From NCBI GenBank assembly GCA_002477465.1, contig DLPV01000040.1, forward strand, positions 1 to 31,831: 31,831 bases of DNA, given 5' to 3'. This DNA comes from Gammaproteobacteria bacterium UBA7449 (GTDB lineage: Bacteria > Pseudomonadota > Gammaproteobacteria > Pseudomonadales > Pseudohongiellaceae). The notes under the pieces are model-generated. The model saw nothing but the letters and a program-made list of their open reading frames with translations. It was not told the origin of the DNA and ran no database searches. Positions 24,944-31,831 of the stretch are shown piece after piece. The translations under genes and the position numbers were made by a program. Position 1 is the stretch's first letter. Each line of letters opens with the position of its first letter.

Positions 24944-25474
24944 TCAGCTGTTTTGCTTCTGGATGACGAGCAACAGCTCGCCCACTTTAATTCCAAATTT
25001 CCTGAGCGTGGATTCATTCAGCAAAACTGTTGGTGTGATCAGATACATCCGATCATCTATGCGCACGTTAATGCTGCCATCACCGTAAGGAATGCGTAAG
25101 ACGTAATCCAGGAAAGCGCTGTTGCCTGCAACCGTGACTTCGCCATCGCCAACCACATCGCCTGCAGTGCCCGTGTAATTGTTCGTGCTATTGGTTTGCA
25201 GCTTCCAGACCCGACGCTCCAGTTCACCATCATCGAACTCGAAGTCTTCTTCCAGGGTGCCGACACCATCCCGCCAGTAGGCGAGTATCTCCGCGGTGAA
25301 CTTGCGGATGACGCGACCGCGAAAATCCTTCACCACGCCATAAGCCACCAGGTCCCCTTGGAAAAAATCTTCCATCTTCAACGTGGGTGCCTGCTTGCGA
25401 TAGTCATCTACCTGCACCGCGCTGCAGGCGGCGAGAACGGCAATGCAGGCCGTGAGAATGAGAGTCCGTGTCAT
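24944..25474 (-). CDS. DUF3833 family lipoprotein
   Basis: A 176-residue lipoprotein: signal residues 1-16, lipobox VLAAC with Cys17. The mature sequence (KMEDFFQGDLVAYGVVKDFRG, FEFDDGELERRVWKL, GTAGDVVGDGEVTVAGNSAF, DDRMYLITPTVLLNESTLRKFGIKVGE) is a clear DUF3833 protein. This family has a lipocalin-like beta-barrel look and no established role; it is often near SDR and fatty-acid-modifying genes. It is divergent from the penicillin acylase gene, 213 bases away. Confidence 0.9.
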   Translation of the reverse strand: MTRTLILTACIAVLAACSAVQVDDYRKQAPTLKMEDFFQGDLVAYGVVKDFRGRVIRKFTAEILAYWRDGVGTLEEDFEFDDGELERRVWKLQTNSTNNYTGTAGDVVGDGEVTVAGNSAFLDYVLRIPYGDGSINVRIDDRMYLITPTVLLNESTLRKFGIKVGELLLVIQKQNS

Positions 25475-25687
25475 GGGTTGATCCTTTGGCTGTCAGGCTG
25501 AATTTGTTAGAGCTGGAGCTGATAAGGCTGTGACGGTCAATTTAGTTACGCGGGCCATGGCGACTGCGGATCATAGCGCAGATCACCATAGCTGCCATTC
25601 CGGCAGATGGGGTATAGTTGATGCTAGCGCATGGCAGCGAAAACAAGCTGTGTATCACAACTTACTAATAGTAATGAGGAACCGATC
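25475..25687. promoter_or_regulatory. divergent promoter region, DUF3833 / penicillin acylase
   Basis: These 213 bases lie between divergent starts. TATAGT at 25613-25618 is a candidate rightward -10 without a good -35. The rightward frame is open from 25631, but the ribosome site GAGGAA just before 25688 marks the real start. Confidence 0.35.
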
Positions 25688-28120
25688 ATGTCCCGCCGCG
25701 TCTCTCTGACAGTAGTACTCGCATTAATGGGGCTCATTGCTAGCCTGACACTCCACGCCCAGACTCGACAGAATCTCGAAGTTGAAGGACTGCGGTCACC
25801 TGTGGAAATTCTTAAAGACCGCTGGGGCATTTCTCATATTTATGCAGAGACAGAGCACGACCTGTTCTTCGCCCAGGGTTACAGCGCGGCACGTGACCGT
25901 CTGTTCCAGTTCGAGATCTGGCGCGCGCGTGCTACCGGCACAACCGCAGAGATACTCGGCCCCAAAGCGATAGAGCGTGACCATGGCGCGCGCCTGTTCA
26001 AGTTCCGCGGCGCGATGGGAGAAGAGCTGAGTCATTATCATCCCCGCGGTGTCGACATCGTTGGCGCCTTCGTGCATGGCGTAAATGCCTATATTGATGA
26101 GGCGATGCAGGACCCGGATAGCTTACCTTTACCCTTCAAACTGCTGGATATAGAACCCAAACACTGGACCGAAGAGGTTGTCATCTCCAGACACCAGGGG
26201 CTGCTCGGCAATATTGGCCTGGAAATGAACATCGGTAGAGCAGTCTGTACTATCGGTGAAGAGGCAGTCAGGGAGCTGCAGTACTTTCACCCCCATGATC
26301 CTGATTTGACACTCGACCCCATGATCGACTGCGATTCCCTGGTGGAGAACGACATTCTCCATCTCTATAACGCCTATCGTCGCAATCTGCGATTTGAACC
26401 TGCGGATATCCAGGTTGCGGCAGCGCGCAATGGGGCAGATGACTTCGAGCAATTGGCCACTGTTCTCGATCAGGAAGCGGACCTCATTCAGCGTTTCGAC
26501 CTCGACGACATAGGCAGCAACAACTGGGTGGTGAGTGGTGATCTGACCCAGGACGGATGGCCCATGATGATCAACGATCCGCACCGGGCCCAGTCCGTGC
26601 CTTCCCTGCGCTACTGGGCACATTTGGTAGGGCCTGGCTGGAATGTGCTCGGTGGCGGTGAACCTACCATTCCGGGTATATCCATTGGTCACAATGAGTT
26701 CGGTGCCTGGGGATTGACCGTGTTTAACACCGATGGGGAAGATCTCTACGTATACGAGACTAATCCAGATAATCCGAATGAGTACCGCTACAACGGGCGC
26801 TGGGAGCCCATGTCTATTATTGAAGAAAGCATACCGGTGCGCGGCCAGGACCCGTTCACCGTTGAATTAAAATACACCCGGCACGGTCCGGTGGCTTTCG
26901 AGGATCAAGGCAAGAACCTGGCCTATGCGCTGCGTCCCGCCTGGATGGAATTTGGTGGTGCGCCTTACCTGGCATCCCTGCGCATGGACCAAGCGCAGAC
27001 CTGGGAAGAATTCCGCGAGGCTTCAAACTACAGCAATATTCCCGGTGAGAATATGATCTGGGCAGATCGTAAGGGCAATATCGGCTGGCAGGCAGTGGGT
27101 ATCGCACCGATTCGACGCAACTTTAGCGGCATAGTGCCGGTACCAGGTGATGGCCGTTATGAATGGGATGGATATTTGCCAATCAAAGCCAAGCCCAACG
27201 AATACAATCCCGAACGTGGCTATATCGAAACCTCCAACAGCAATTACACGCCACCAGACTATGAATATCTGGATGCCATCGGCTTTACCTGGACCGATCC
27301 TTATCGCTGGGCCCGTGGCAGTGAAGTGCTGGCGTCCGGGCGCAAGTTCAATATGACTGACATGATTGCGCTGCAGCATGACTACCTGTCCATTCCTGCC
27401 CGCAGCCTGGTGCCGTTCTTTAAGGACCTGCCGGCAGACGACCCCCAGGTTGAGCAGGCCCGTCAGATGTTGCTGGACTGGGATTTCGTGCTGGACCGAG
27501 ATTCCATCACTGCCGGTATCTATGTGGCATTCGAGCGTCAGTTGCTGGATAACATTGAGTCATTGAAAGTGCCAGAAAATGCCCAGCAGTATCTCAACGT
27601 CGGCATGAAGACCACGATCGACTTCCTGCTGGCGCCGGACGGTGATTTTGGTGCTGATCCTCTAGCTGGTCGCGACGCATTCCTGCTGCGCACATTGGCC
27701 GAGGGTGTTGCAAATCTCCGGGAGAAACTTGGGCCTAACATGCAAAACTGGGTCTATGGTCAGGCTGACTACAAGCATGCGCTCATTCGCCATCCACTCA
27801 GTGCGGCGGTCAACGAGGAGCTAAGAGCGCAGCTGGATGTAGGGCCACTGCCCCGAGGTGGCAATAGTTTTACCCTTGGCAATACCGGTAGTGGCGACAA
27901 TCAGACGACGGGTGCCTCGTTTCGCATCTTTATTGACACCCGGGATTGGGACAACACTCTGGGAATGAATTCGCCAGGTCAAGTGGGAGACCCAGACAGT
28001 CCGCTTTATGCCAATCTGTTTGAGCTATGGGCCACCGACAAAGTGTTTCCTGCATTTTATAGTCGCGAGAAAATTGAATCGGTATTGTTCGAGCGGCTGG
28101 AGCTAAGCCCCGCTAACTGA
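25688..28120 (+). CDS. penicillin acylase family N-terminal nucleophile hydrolase
   Basis: An 810-residue periplasmic amidase with signal peptide (residues 1-24, LHA-Q). It is made as a proenzyme: alpha chain with RDRWGISHIYAETEHDLFFAQGY and RDRLFQFEIWRARATG, then a spacer, then self-cleavage before Ser277 in GSNNW, which becomes the N-terminal nucleophile of the beta chain. NDPHRAQSVPSLRY and GISIGHNEFGAWGLT are the expected beta-chain blocks. Family members cleave amides such as beta-lactam side chains or acyl-homoserine lactones; which one cannot be told. GAGGAA lies about six bases before the chosen ATG. It converges on dmeF. Confidence 0.93.
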   Translation: MSRRVSLTVVLALMGLIASLTLHAQTRQNLEVEGLRSPVEILKDRWGISHIYAETEHDLFFAQGYSAARDRLFQFEIWRARATGTTAEILGPKAIERDHGARLFKFRGAMGEELSHYHPRGVDIVGAFVHGVNAYIDEAMQDPDSLPLPFKLLDIEPKHWTEEVVISRHQGLLGNIGLEMNIGRAVCTIGEEAVRELQYFHPHDPDLTLDPMIDCDSLVENDILHLYNAYRRNLRFEPADIQVAAARNGADDFEQLATVLDQEADLIQRFDLDDIGSNNWVVSGDLTQDGWPMMINDPHRAQSVPSLRYWAHLVGPGWNVLGGGEPTIPGISIGHNEFGAWGLTVFNTDGEDLYVYETNPDNPNEYRYNGRWEPMSIIEESIPVRGQDPFTVELKYTRHGPVAFEDQGKNLAYALRPAWMEFGGAPYLASLRMDQAQTWEEFREASNYSNIPGENMIWADRKGNIGWQAVGIAPIRRNFSGIVPVPGDGRYEWDGYLPIKAKPNEYNPERGYIETSNSNYTPPDYEYLDAIGFTWTDPYRWARGSEVLASGRKFNMTDMIALQHDYLSIPARSLVPFFKDLPADDPQVEQARQMLLDWDFVLDRDSITAGIYVAFERQLLDNIESLKVPENAQQYLNVGMKTTIDFLLAPDGDFGADPLAGRDAFLLRTLAEGVANLREKLGPNMQNWVYGQADYKHALIRHPLSAAVNEELRAQLDVGPLPRGGNSFTLGNTGSGDNQTTGASFRIFIDTRDWDNTLGMNSPGQVGDPDSPLYANLFELWATDKVFPAFYSREKIESVLFERLELSPAN

Positions 28121-28157
28121 GTTTTCGTCAAGGCACCTTCAAGGCCCCATTTAGGGG

Positions 28158-28191
28158 GCTTCCAGGGGCCTTCCAGGGGGCTCCTGGAAGC
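28158..28191. terminator. strong GC-rich hairpin between convergent genes
   Basis: GCTTCCAGG (28158-28166) pairs perfectly with CCTGGAAGC (28183-28191); pairing continues inwards with wobble pairs to about 14 pairs and a TCCAGG loop. It sits between the converging penicillin acylase and dmeF stops. There is no T-run. The CTTCCAGGGG unit is itself repeated within it. A two-way terminator or mRNA-stabilising element is likely. Confidence 0.5.
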
Positions 28192-28199
28192 TGCGCAGA

Positions 28200-29138
28200 C
28201 TATCCATCTTCGTCGTAGGAATGCACCTCGATACTGATGTGTTGAATCGGCAGGTTTTCCGGAAGCAGCGATTTGAAGTAACGTGGTTCGGCTGGGGAGC
28301 GGGACACGATCGATAGCACCGAGGCGTAAATCCCTGGACCTACCGTCCACAGATGCAGGTCGACGATGCGATGGTCGCCATTAAACTCAATGGCCTCATG
28401 GATGTGCTGAGTTATGTCTTGCGAGCCCTGTTCATCCAGCAGGATGGCGCTGGTGGATTTCAGCAAACTCAGCGACCAGCGCGACACCAGGATGGCGCCA
28501 ACTATGCCCATTACCGGGTCCATCCACACCGCGCCAAAATACTTGCCGATCAAAAGCGCAAAGATGGCCAACAAAGAGGTTAGCGCATCGGCCAGTACGT
28601 GCAGGTAGGCCGAGCGCAGATTGTGATCGTGATGATGGTCGTGGTGGTCATGATGGTCCTCGTGATCATGACTATGCTCATGATGCTCGCCAAGAATAAA
28701 TACCGATGCACCATTGACCAACAGTCCTATGCTGGCAACCCAAATAGCCTGATTAAAGGCTATCTCCACCGGATTGAGCAGTCGGATCAGGCTTTCCCAG
28801 GCCATAAGCGCGGCAAACAGTGCGAGCAGAATAGCGCCGGTGTAGCCTCCCAATGTATTTACTTTACCGGTGCCAAAACTGAAGCGGGCATTATGTGCGT
28901 GGCGCCTGGCGTAGATATAGGCAAAGGCATTGATGGACAGAGCCACTGCGTGGGACCCCATATGCAAACCATCAGCTAGCAAGGCCATGGAGCCGAACAC
29001 GATGCCGCCAACAATCTCAACTAACATCATGCTGGCGGTGAGCGCAATGACAATAAAGGTGCGAGCTTCCCCTGGCCGCTTCCTATCTTGTCCGAAACTG
29101 TGGGAATGGCGCCAGCGCGCCAGTACATCATCTTTCAT
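28200..29138 (-). CDS. dmeF: cation diffusion facilitator, DmeF-type Co/Ni(/Zn) exporter
   Basis: A 312-residue inner-membrane CDF transporter that exports divalent metals in exchange for protons. The opening RWRHSHSFGQDRKRPGEART and TASMMLVEIVGG are typical of the DmeF subgroup (cobalt/nickel). Helix II has LLADGLHMGSHA (Asp56, His59), helix V has HVLAD (His180, Asp184), the transport-site acids and histidines. A histidine-rich loop (about 152-172: HHEHSHDHEDHHDHH) lies between helices IV and V. The cytoplasmic C-terminal domain is complete. No regulator such as DmeR is visible beside it. It faces the phosphatase-like gene across 149 bases. Confidence 0.93.
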   Translation of the reverse strand: MKDDVLARWRHSHSFGQDRKRPGEARTFIVIALTASMMLVEIVGGIVFGSMALLADGLHMGSHAVALSINAFAYIYARRHAHNARFSFGTGKVNTLGGYTGAILLALFAALMAWESLIRLLNPVEIAFNQAIWVASIGLLVNGASVFILGEHHEHSHDHEDHHDHHDHHHDHNLRSAYLHVLADALTSLLAIFALLIGKYFGAVWMDPVMGIVGAILVSRWSLSLLKSTSAILLDEQGSQDITQHIHEAIEFNGDHRIVDLHLWTVGPGIYASVLSIVSRSPAEPRYFKSLLPENLPIQHISIEVHSYDEDG

Positions 29139-29287
29139 CAGATGCTTATATCACGCGTGCAGCGTCGAAATCCATGGTCACTGCGTCCCTATGATGCAGC
29201 AAAATGAACCAGTATTGTTGGGTATCCGTATCAGGGTTTTGATATAGTAGCGCCGCAAGGTATAAAGCCCTTTTATTCGAGGAAATC
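29139..29287. promoter_or_regulatory. divergent promoter region, dmeF / phosphatase-like gene
   Basis: TTGGGT (29218-29223) and TATAGT (29243-29248) are 19 bases apart, a loose candidate promoter for the rightward gene. No obvious metal-regulator palindrome is seen for dmeF. Confidence 0.35.
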
Positions 29288-29863
29288 ATGAAAAATTTAG
29301 CGTTAATCGCCGCATCCACAGTGCTCCTGAGCCAAACAGCGCTGGCCGTTGAAGGACCCCCTGCGGAACTTGAAGGAATTACCAATTTCCGTCAGTACAG
29401 TGCGACCTTCGCCAGTGCTGGCCAACCCACTGCTGATCAACTCCAGGCTATTGCCGATCAGGGATTTGAGCGAATTGTTTATATAGCGTTCACTAATAAC
29501 ACAAATGCACTTCCCGATGAGGATCAGATCGTAAAGGGTCTAGGTATGGAGTACATGCAAGTGCCGGTGGACTTTTCCAATCCACTTCTAGATGACTTCT
29601 ATGCGTTTGCCGATTCCATGCAGCGCAATACAGGCAAGAAAACCCTGCTGCACTGTCAGGTGAATGCTCGTGCCACTGCCTTCAGCTTTCTCTATCGGGT
29701 GTTATATGAAGACGTGCCTATAGCCGAAGCCAAGGAAGATATGAATACAGTATGGCAGCCTAACGAGGTATGGCGTGACTTCATCTTTGAAGTTATGGCT
29801 CAAAACGACAAAGATCCAAATTGTGAGGGTTGCGACTGGACGCCACCACCACCGCGTAACTAG
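29288..29863 (+). CDS. exported protein tyrosine phosphatase-like (DUF442-related) protein
   Basis: A 191-residue periplasmic protein; signal peptide residues 1-20 (ALA-V). The mature part resembles the cysteine-based phosphatases related to DUF442: ITNFRQYSATFASAGQPTADQL at the start, then LLHCQVNARATAFSFLYR, where Cys123 and Arg128 are separated by four residues (CX4R) rather than the CX5R of classical tyrosine phosphatases; DUF442 proteins also have the shorter loop. A second cysteine pair, CEGC, lies near the C-terminus. The real substrate is unknown. GAGGAAATC precedes the ATG. It ends at a bidirectional terminator shared with the copper-monooxygenase fusion. Confidence 0.8.
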   Translation: MKNLALIAASTVLLSQTALAVEGPPAELEGITNFRQYSATFASAGQPTADQLQAIADQGFERIVYIAFTNNTNALPDEDQIVKGLGMEYMQVPVDFSNPLLDDFYAFADSMQRNTGKKTLLHCQVNARATAFSFLYRVLYEDVPIAEAKEDMNTVWQPNEVWRDFIFEVMAQNDKDPNCEGCDWTPPPPRN

Positions 29864-29877
29864 TCCATAAGCTATGC

Positions 29878-29910
29878 AAAAAAAAGGCGAGTCACTGACT
29901 CGCCTTTTTT
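29878..29910. terminator. bidirectional rho-independent terminator
   Basis: GGCGAGTCACTGACTCGCC (29886-29904) forms a seven-pair GC-rich stem with a CACTG loop, preceded by eight A and followed by six T. The A-run becomes the T-run for the opposite strand, so it serves both the phosphatase-like gene and the convergent copper-monooxygenase gene. Confidence 0.95.
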
Positions 29911-29930
29911 GTCTGACTTCAACGGCAGTT

Positions 29931-31790
29931 TTAGTCATCGCCACCCTGGTTAGCTTCTTTCCATGCATAAAAACCCATGAACATCTCCTCAAAACTCTGC
30001 TCTCCCCACGAGAGGTCTATACTCGGATCTGGATTAGCACTGTTTTGAGCTGAATTGTCGAACGCTCCTATTGCACGAATTTTTGTTCCTGCTGGAACCC
30101 TTAATGGCTCTTCTAACTCATGTACTAGTTGCCAATTAAAGTCGTAGTCAGGGACCGAGAGCAGAAGTTCCTCGCTACCGTCAGGATATTCGGCAACGAA
30201 TCGCATTCTTTTTCCTCTAAAATGCATGTGGGGCATGAGACTGTAAAGGTCGGAGTCGTTTTTGATAAACGTAACTACTTCCATTTCATGGTCTTTGGAG
30301 AATGCTGGTATTGCAATGTCAAAGTCATTGCCAACGCCACCAGTCATCTTTTCTGCTGGAACTTCGCCTTCGGGGTAGAAGTAGATTCCGATTTCTGTTT
30401 CATCTGTAACTTCACGTCCCGACGTCGTGTAGTGCATCTGGAGGCTAAGAGAGGTTCCAGCTTTCAGAAGCCCCCCAACGCCCTCTGGTGCAAGCGCTAC
30501 AGCGTTCCCAGGGGCGTAGCCACCAAATTGCGGCAAGTCGTCATCGCCGCCGAGTATCTGTCCTATACCTATGTCAGGGTTTTCACGGAAAATCTTGCCA
30601 ATCGGTGGTTGTTTACCTGAAGCTACCGCTGAAAAAATCTCAGCACGGATTGCGGCAGCCCGTTCCTCAGGTAACTCCTCAAGCGCGGCCGTAAAAGCCT
30701 GCATTGGATCTGGTCTGCCTCCTGGAGGCACAACTGTCGTGATTATGTGGTGCAGAACCTCAGACTTGTCTGGCGCAACTTCGCTAGCCCTCACCCATTG
30801 ATCTTTTTCGAGGCCAAGGTCTAAAACTATATCTCTATAGTCTATTACCCCGGTTGCTGGGATCGCTTGTGGAGGAACTTTGACAATTAAATCCGGCTCA
30901 CCTAAATCTTTAGCAAGTGTCCATTTAGTGTCTGGCCAAACCAACTCTGCTAGCAGGTCGACGTCATCCTGAATATCAACTGGCGAGCCAGAGCCTACCC
31001 ATCGAACGAGCTTTTGCATCTCTTCGTCGCTAAGGTTCATTTCATTCTTGATCTTGTGACCAACTTTATTATCAATCTGGCCTGGTGGCATGCGTTTGGT
31101 CATGATCACTTCACGAATCATTTGAGACCAGCCCTGAACTGCTAGACTGCTGTCCATGGCGAATGGCGCAATGCCGCCCTCGCGGTGGCACTCCGCGCAG
31201 TTCTCGGCAATGATTGGGGCGATGTCGTTGGTGTACGAAAGATTGGCGTGATCAGCCGCGTTATGGCTGATGCTGCTGGCAGTACCAGCAACGCTAACCA
31301 GCTCAGTGCTCTCTCCGGCCAGCAGCTGATCGATAGCCGCTTCGGTTGCAGAGGCGATCGGGCCACGGTAACTAATTTCAAAGGAGCTTGGATCGTAGAC
31401 CACAGCCTCATCCATACGCTCTATGCCCAGCATCTCTGCTACCAGATGGGTATCATCCATCAGCACGGGCAGCTCTAGCTCCTGCGCCGCGAGATCGGCA
31501 GCAACTGCCGCGCGATCAATTTGCAGGCCAGGATTCATCAAGAAGAAGGCTACCCCCTGATCCTTGTACTTGGCCTGCAGTTTAGCGAGTCCTTCAAGGG
31601 TGGCATCGTCAGTCGCGCCAACAGCCTGCGGCACAATTACTACTGCCTGGTGGTCGTCATACCAAGCCATGTGATGCTGTGCACCTTGGTGATCGATCAA
31701 AGCGAAATCACCAACGCGCTCACCGGCAGTGACGCCAATTGAGCAGGCTGCCACGGCGCTTGTAATAGCTGGAAGCAGAAATTTGTTCAC
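29931..31790 (-). CDS. exported redoxin-like / cytochrome c / copper type II monooxygenase fusion
   Basis: A 619-residue exported protein (signal residues 1-22). Residues 25-155 have a thioredoxin/redoxin-like pattern, but with no CxxC or peroxidatic Cys (VIVPQAVGAT sits where it would be). Residues 185-275 are a cytochrome c module with haem motif CAECH (198-202) and distal RMPPG (Met234). Residues 285-610 match the peptidylglycine-hydroxylating/dopamine-hydroxylase copper fold: His347-His348 in LHHI and His453 in QMHY for one copper, His521 and His523 in HMHF plus Met603 in EEMF for the other. So all copper ligands appear present. A haem-fed copper hydroxylase is inferred; the substrate is unknown. 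It stands alone, ending at a bidirectional terminator. Confidence 0.87.
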   Translation of the reverse strand: MNKFLLPAITSAVAACSIGVTAGERVGDFALIDHQGAQHHMAWYDDHQAVVIVPQAVGATDDATLEGLAKLQAKYKDQGVAFFLMNPGLQIDRAAVAADLAAQELELPVLMDDTHLVAEMLGIERMDEAVVYDPSSFEISYRGPIASATEAAIDQLLAGESTELVSVAGTASSISHNAADHANLSYTNDIAPIIAENCAECHREGGIAPFAMDSSLAVQGWSQMIREVIMTKRMPPGQIDNKVGHKIKNEMNLSDEEMQKLVRWVGSGSPVDIQDDVDLLAELVWPDTKWTLAKDLGEPDLIVKVPPQAIPATGVIDYRDIVLDLGLEKDQWVRASEVAPDKSEVLHHIITTVVPPGGRPDPMQAFTAALEELPEERAAAIRAEIFSAVASGKQPPIGKIFRENPDIGIGQILGGDDDLPQFGGYAPGNAVALAPEGVGGLLKAGTSLSLQMHYTTSGREVTDETEIGIYFYPEGEVPAEKMTGGVGNDFDIAIPAFSKDHEMEVVTFIKNDSDLYSLMPHMHFRGKRMRFVAEYPDGSEELLLSVPDYDFNWQLVHELEEPLRVPAGTKIRAIGAFDNSAQNSANPDPSIDLSWGEQSFEEMFMGFYAWKEANQGGDD

Positions 31791-31831
31791 GGGATAGTTC
31801 CTCTTTGGTTGTGAAACTTTTTGAAGCGGAT

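Noticed and set aside
23569..28120. beta-lactam resistance cluster (MBL-fold hydrolase plus penicillin acylase)
   Set aside because: Both are large families with mostly non-antibiotic roles, and a convergent-divergent pair of other genes separates them; no resistance function can be read from the sequence.
28625..28690. apparent tandem DNA repeat of cat/gat triplets
   Set aside because: It simply encodes the histidine-rich loop of the DmeF-type exporter.

Overview
The window looks like chromosomal DNA of a free-living, aerobic, probably marine or aquatic gammaproteobacterium. The evidence is moderate GC (my hand-counted 120-base samples run from about 40 to 68 percent), Shine-Dalgarno-led starts, a DmeF-type metal exporter, a ModF-like double ATPase, lipobox lipoproteins, a PQQ-type sugar dehydrogenase, a penicillin-acylase-family hydrolase and a cytochrome c/copper-monooxygenase fusion. 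Placement below class level is a guess. There are no rRNA or tRNA genes, no prophage and no CRISPR array.

Layout. 1-3640 is a leftward block: a lipoprotein prolyl oligopeptidase followed by a membrane-anchored 2OG-Fe(II) oxygenase-like protein. Two decayed genes lie upstream, a truncated DUF2277 gene and a universal-stress-like gene with two nonsense codons. 3807-6092 holds an isoprenylcysteine-methyltransferase-like membrane protein convergent with an exported calcineurin-type phosphoesterase. 6180-9979 runs rightward: a thiolase-like protein, a short-chain dehydrogenase and glyceraldehyde-3-phosphate dehydrogenase (gap). 9998-11040 is a graveyard in which scraps of a thiamine-diphosphate enzyme run in frame into a gutted aldehyde dehydrogenase.

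11109-15751: an exported NTF2-like protein is divergent from a tight three-gene rightward operon (exported esterase, PhyH dioxygenase, ModF-like ABC ATPase) that converges on a lipoprotein. 15820-16903: an FkbM methyltransferase gene sits between two copies of an imperfect 41-base direct repeat. 17031-20002: a lower-GC trio (GST, class III CoA-transferase, nitronate monooxygenase) is followed by a 400-base scar with short repeats, a stem-loop and a transposase remnant, so it may be an acquired cassette.

20404-24869 runs rightward: PQQ-type sugar dehydrogenase, formyltransferase-like protein, a decayed exported-protein gene, a two-helix membrane protein, an exported metallo-beta-lactamase-fold hydrolase and an ACT-domain protein. 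24944-31790: a DUF3833 lipoprotein diverges from a penicillin acylase, which converges on dmeF. A periplasmic phosphatase-like protein follows and shares a textbook bidirectional terminator with a large redoxin-like/cytochrome c/copper monooxygenase fusion.

The main themes are periplasmic or envelope hydrolases and redox enzymes, and active gene decay: six recognisable broken genes in 32 kb. I did not find a clear defence or mobile system. The most unusual items are the three-domain copper monooxygenase, the esterase-PhyH-ModF operon, the repeat-flanked fkbM gene and the thiamine-diphosphate/aldehyde-dehydrogenase chimera. All residue positions and GC samples were counted by hand.
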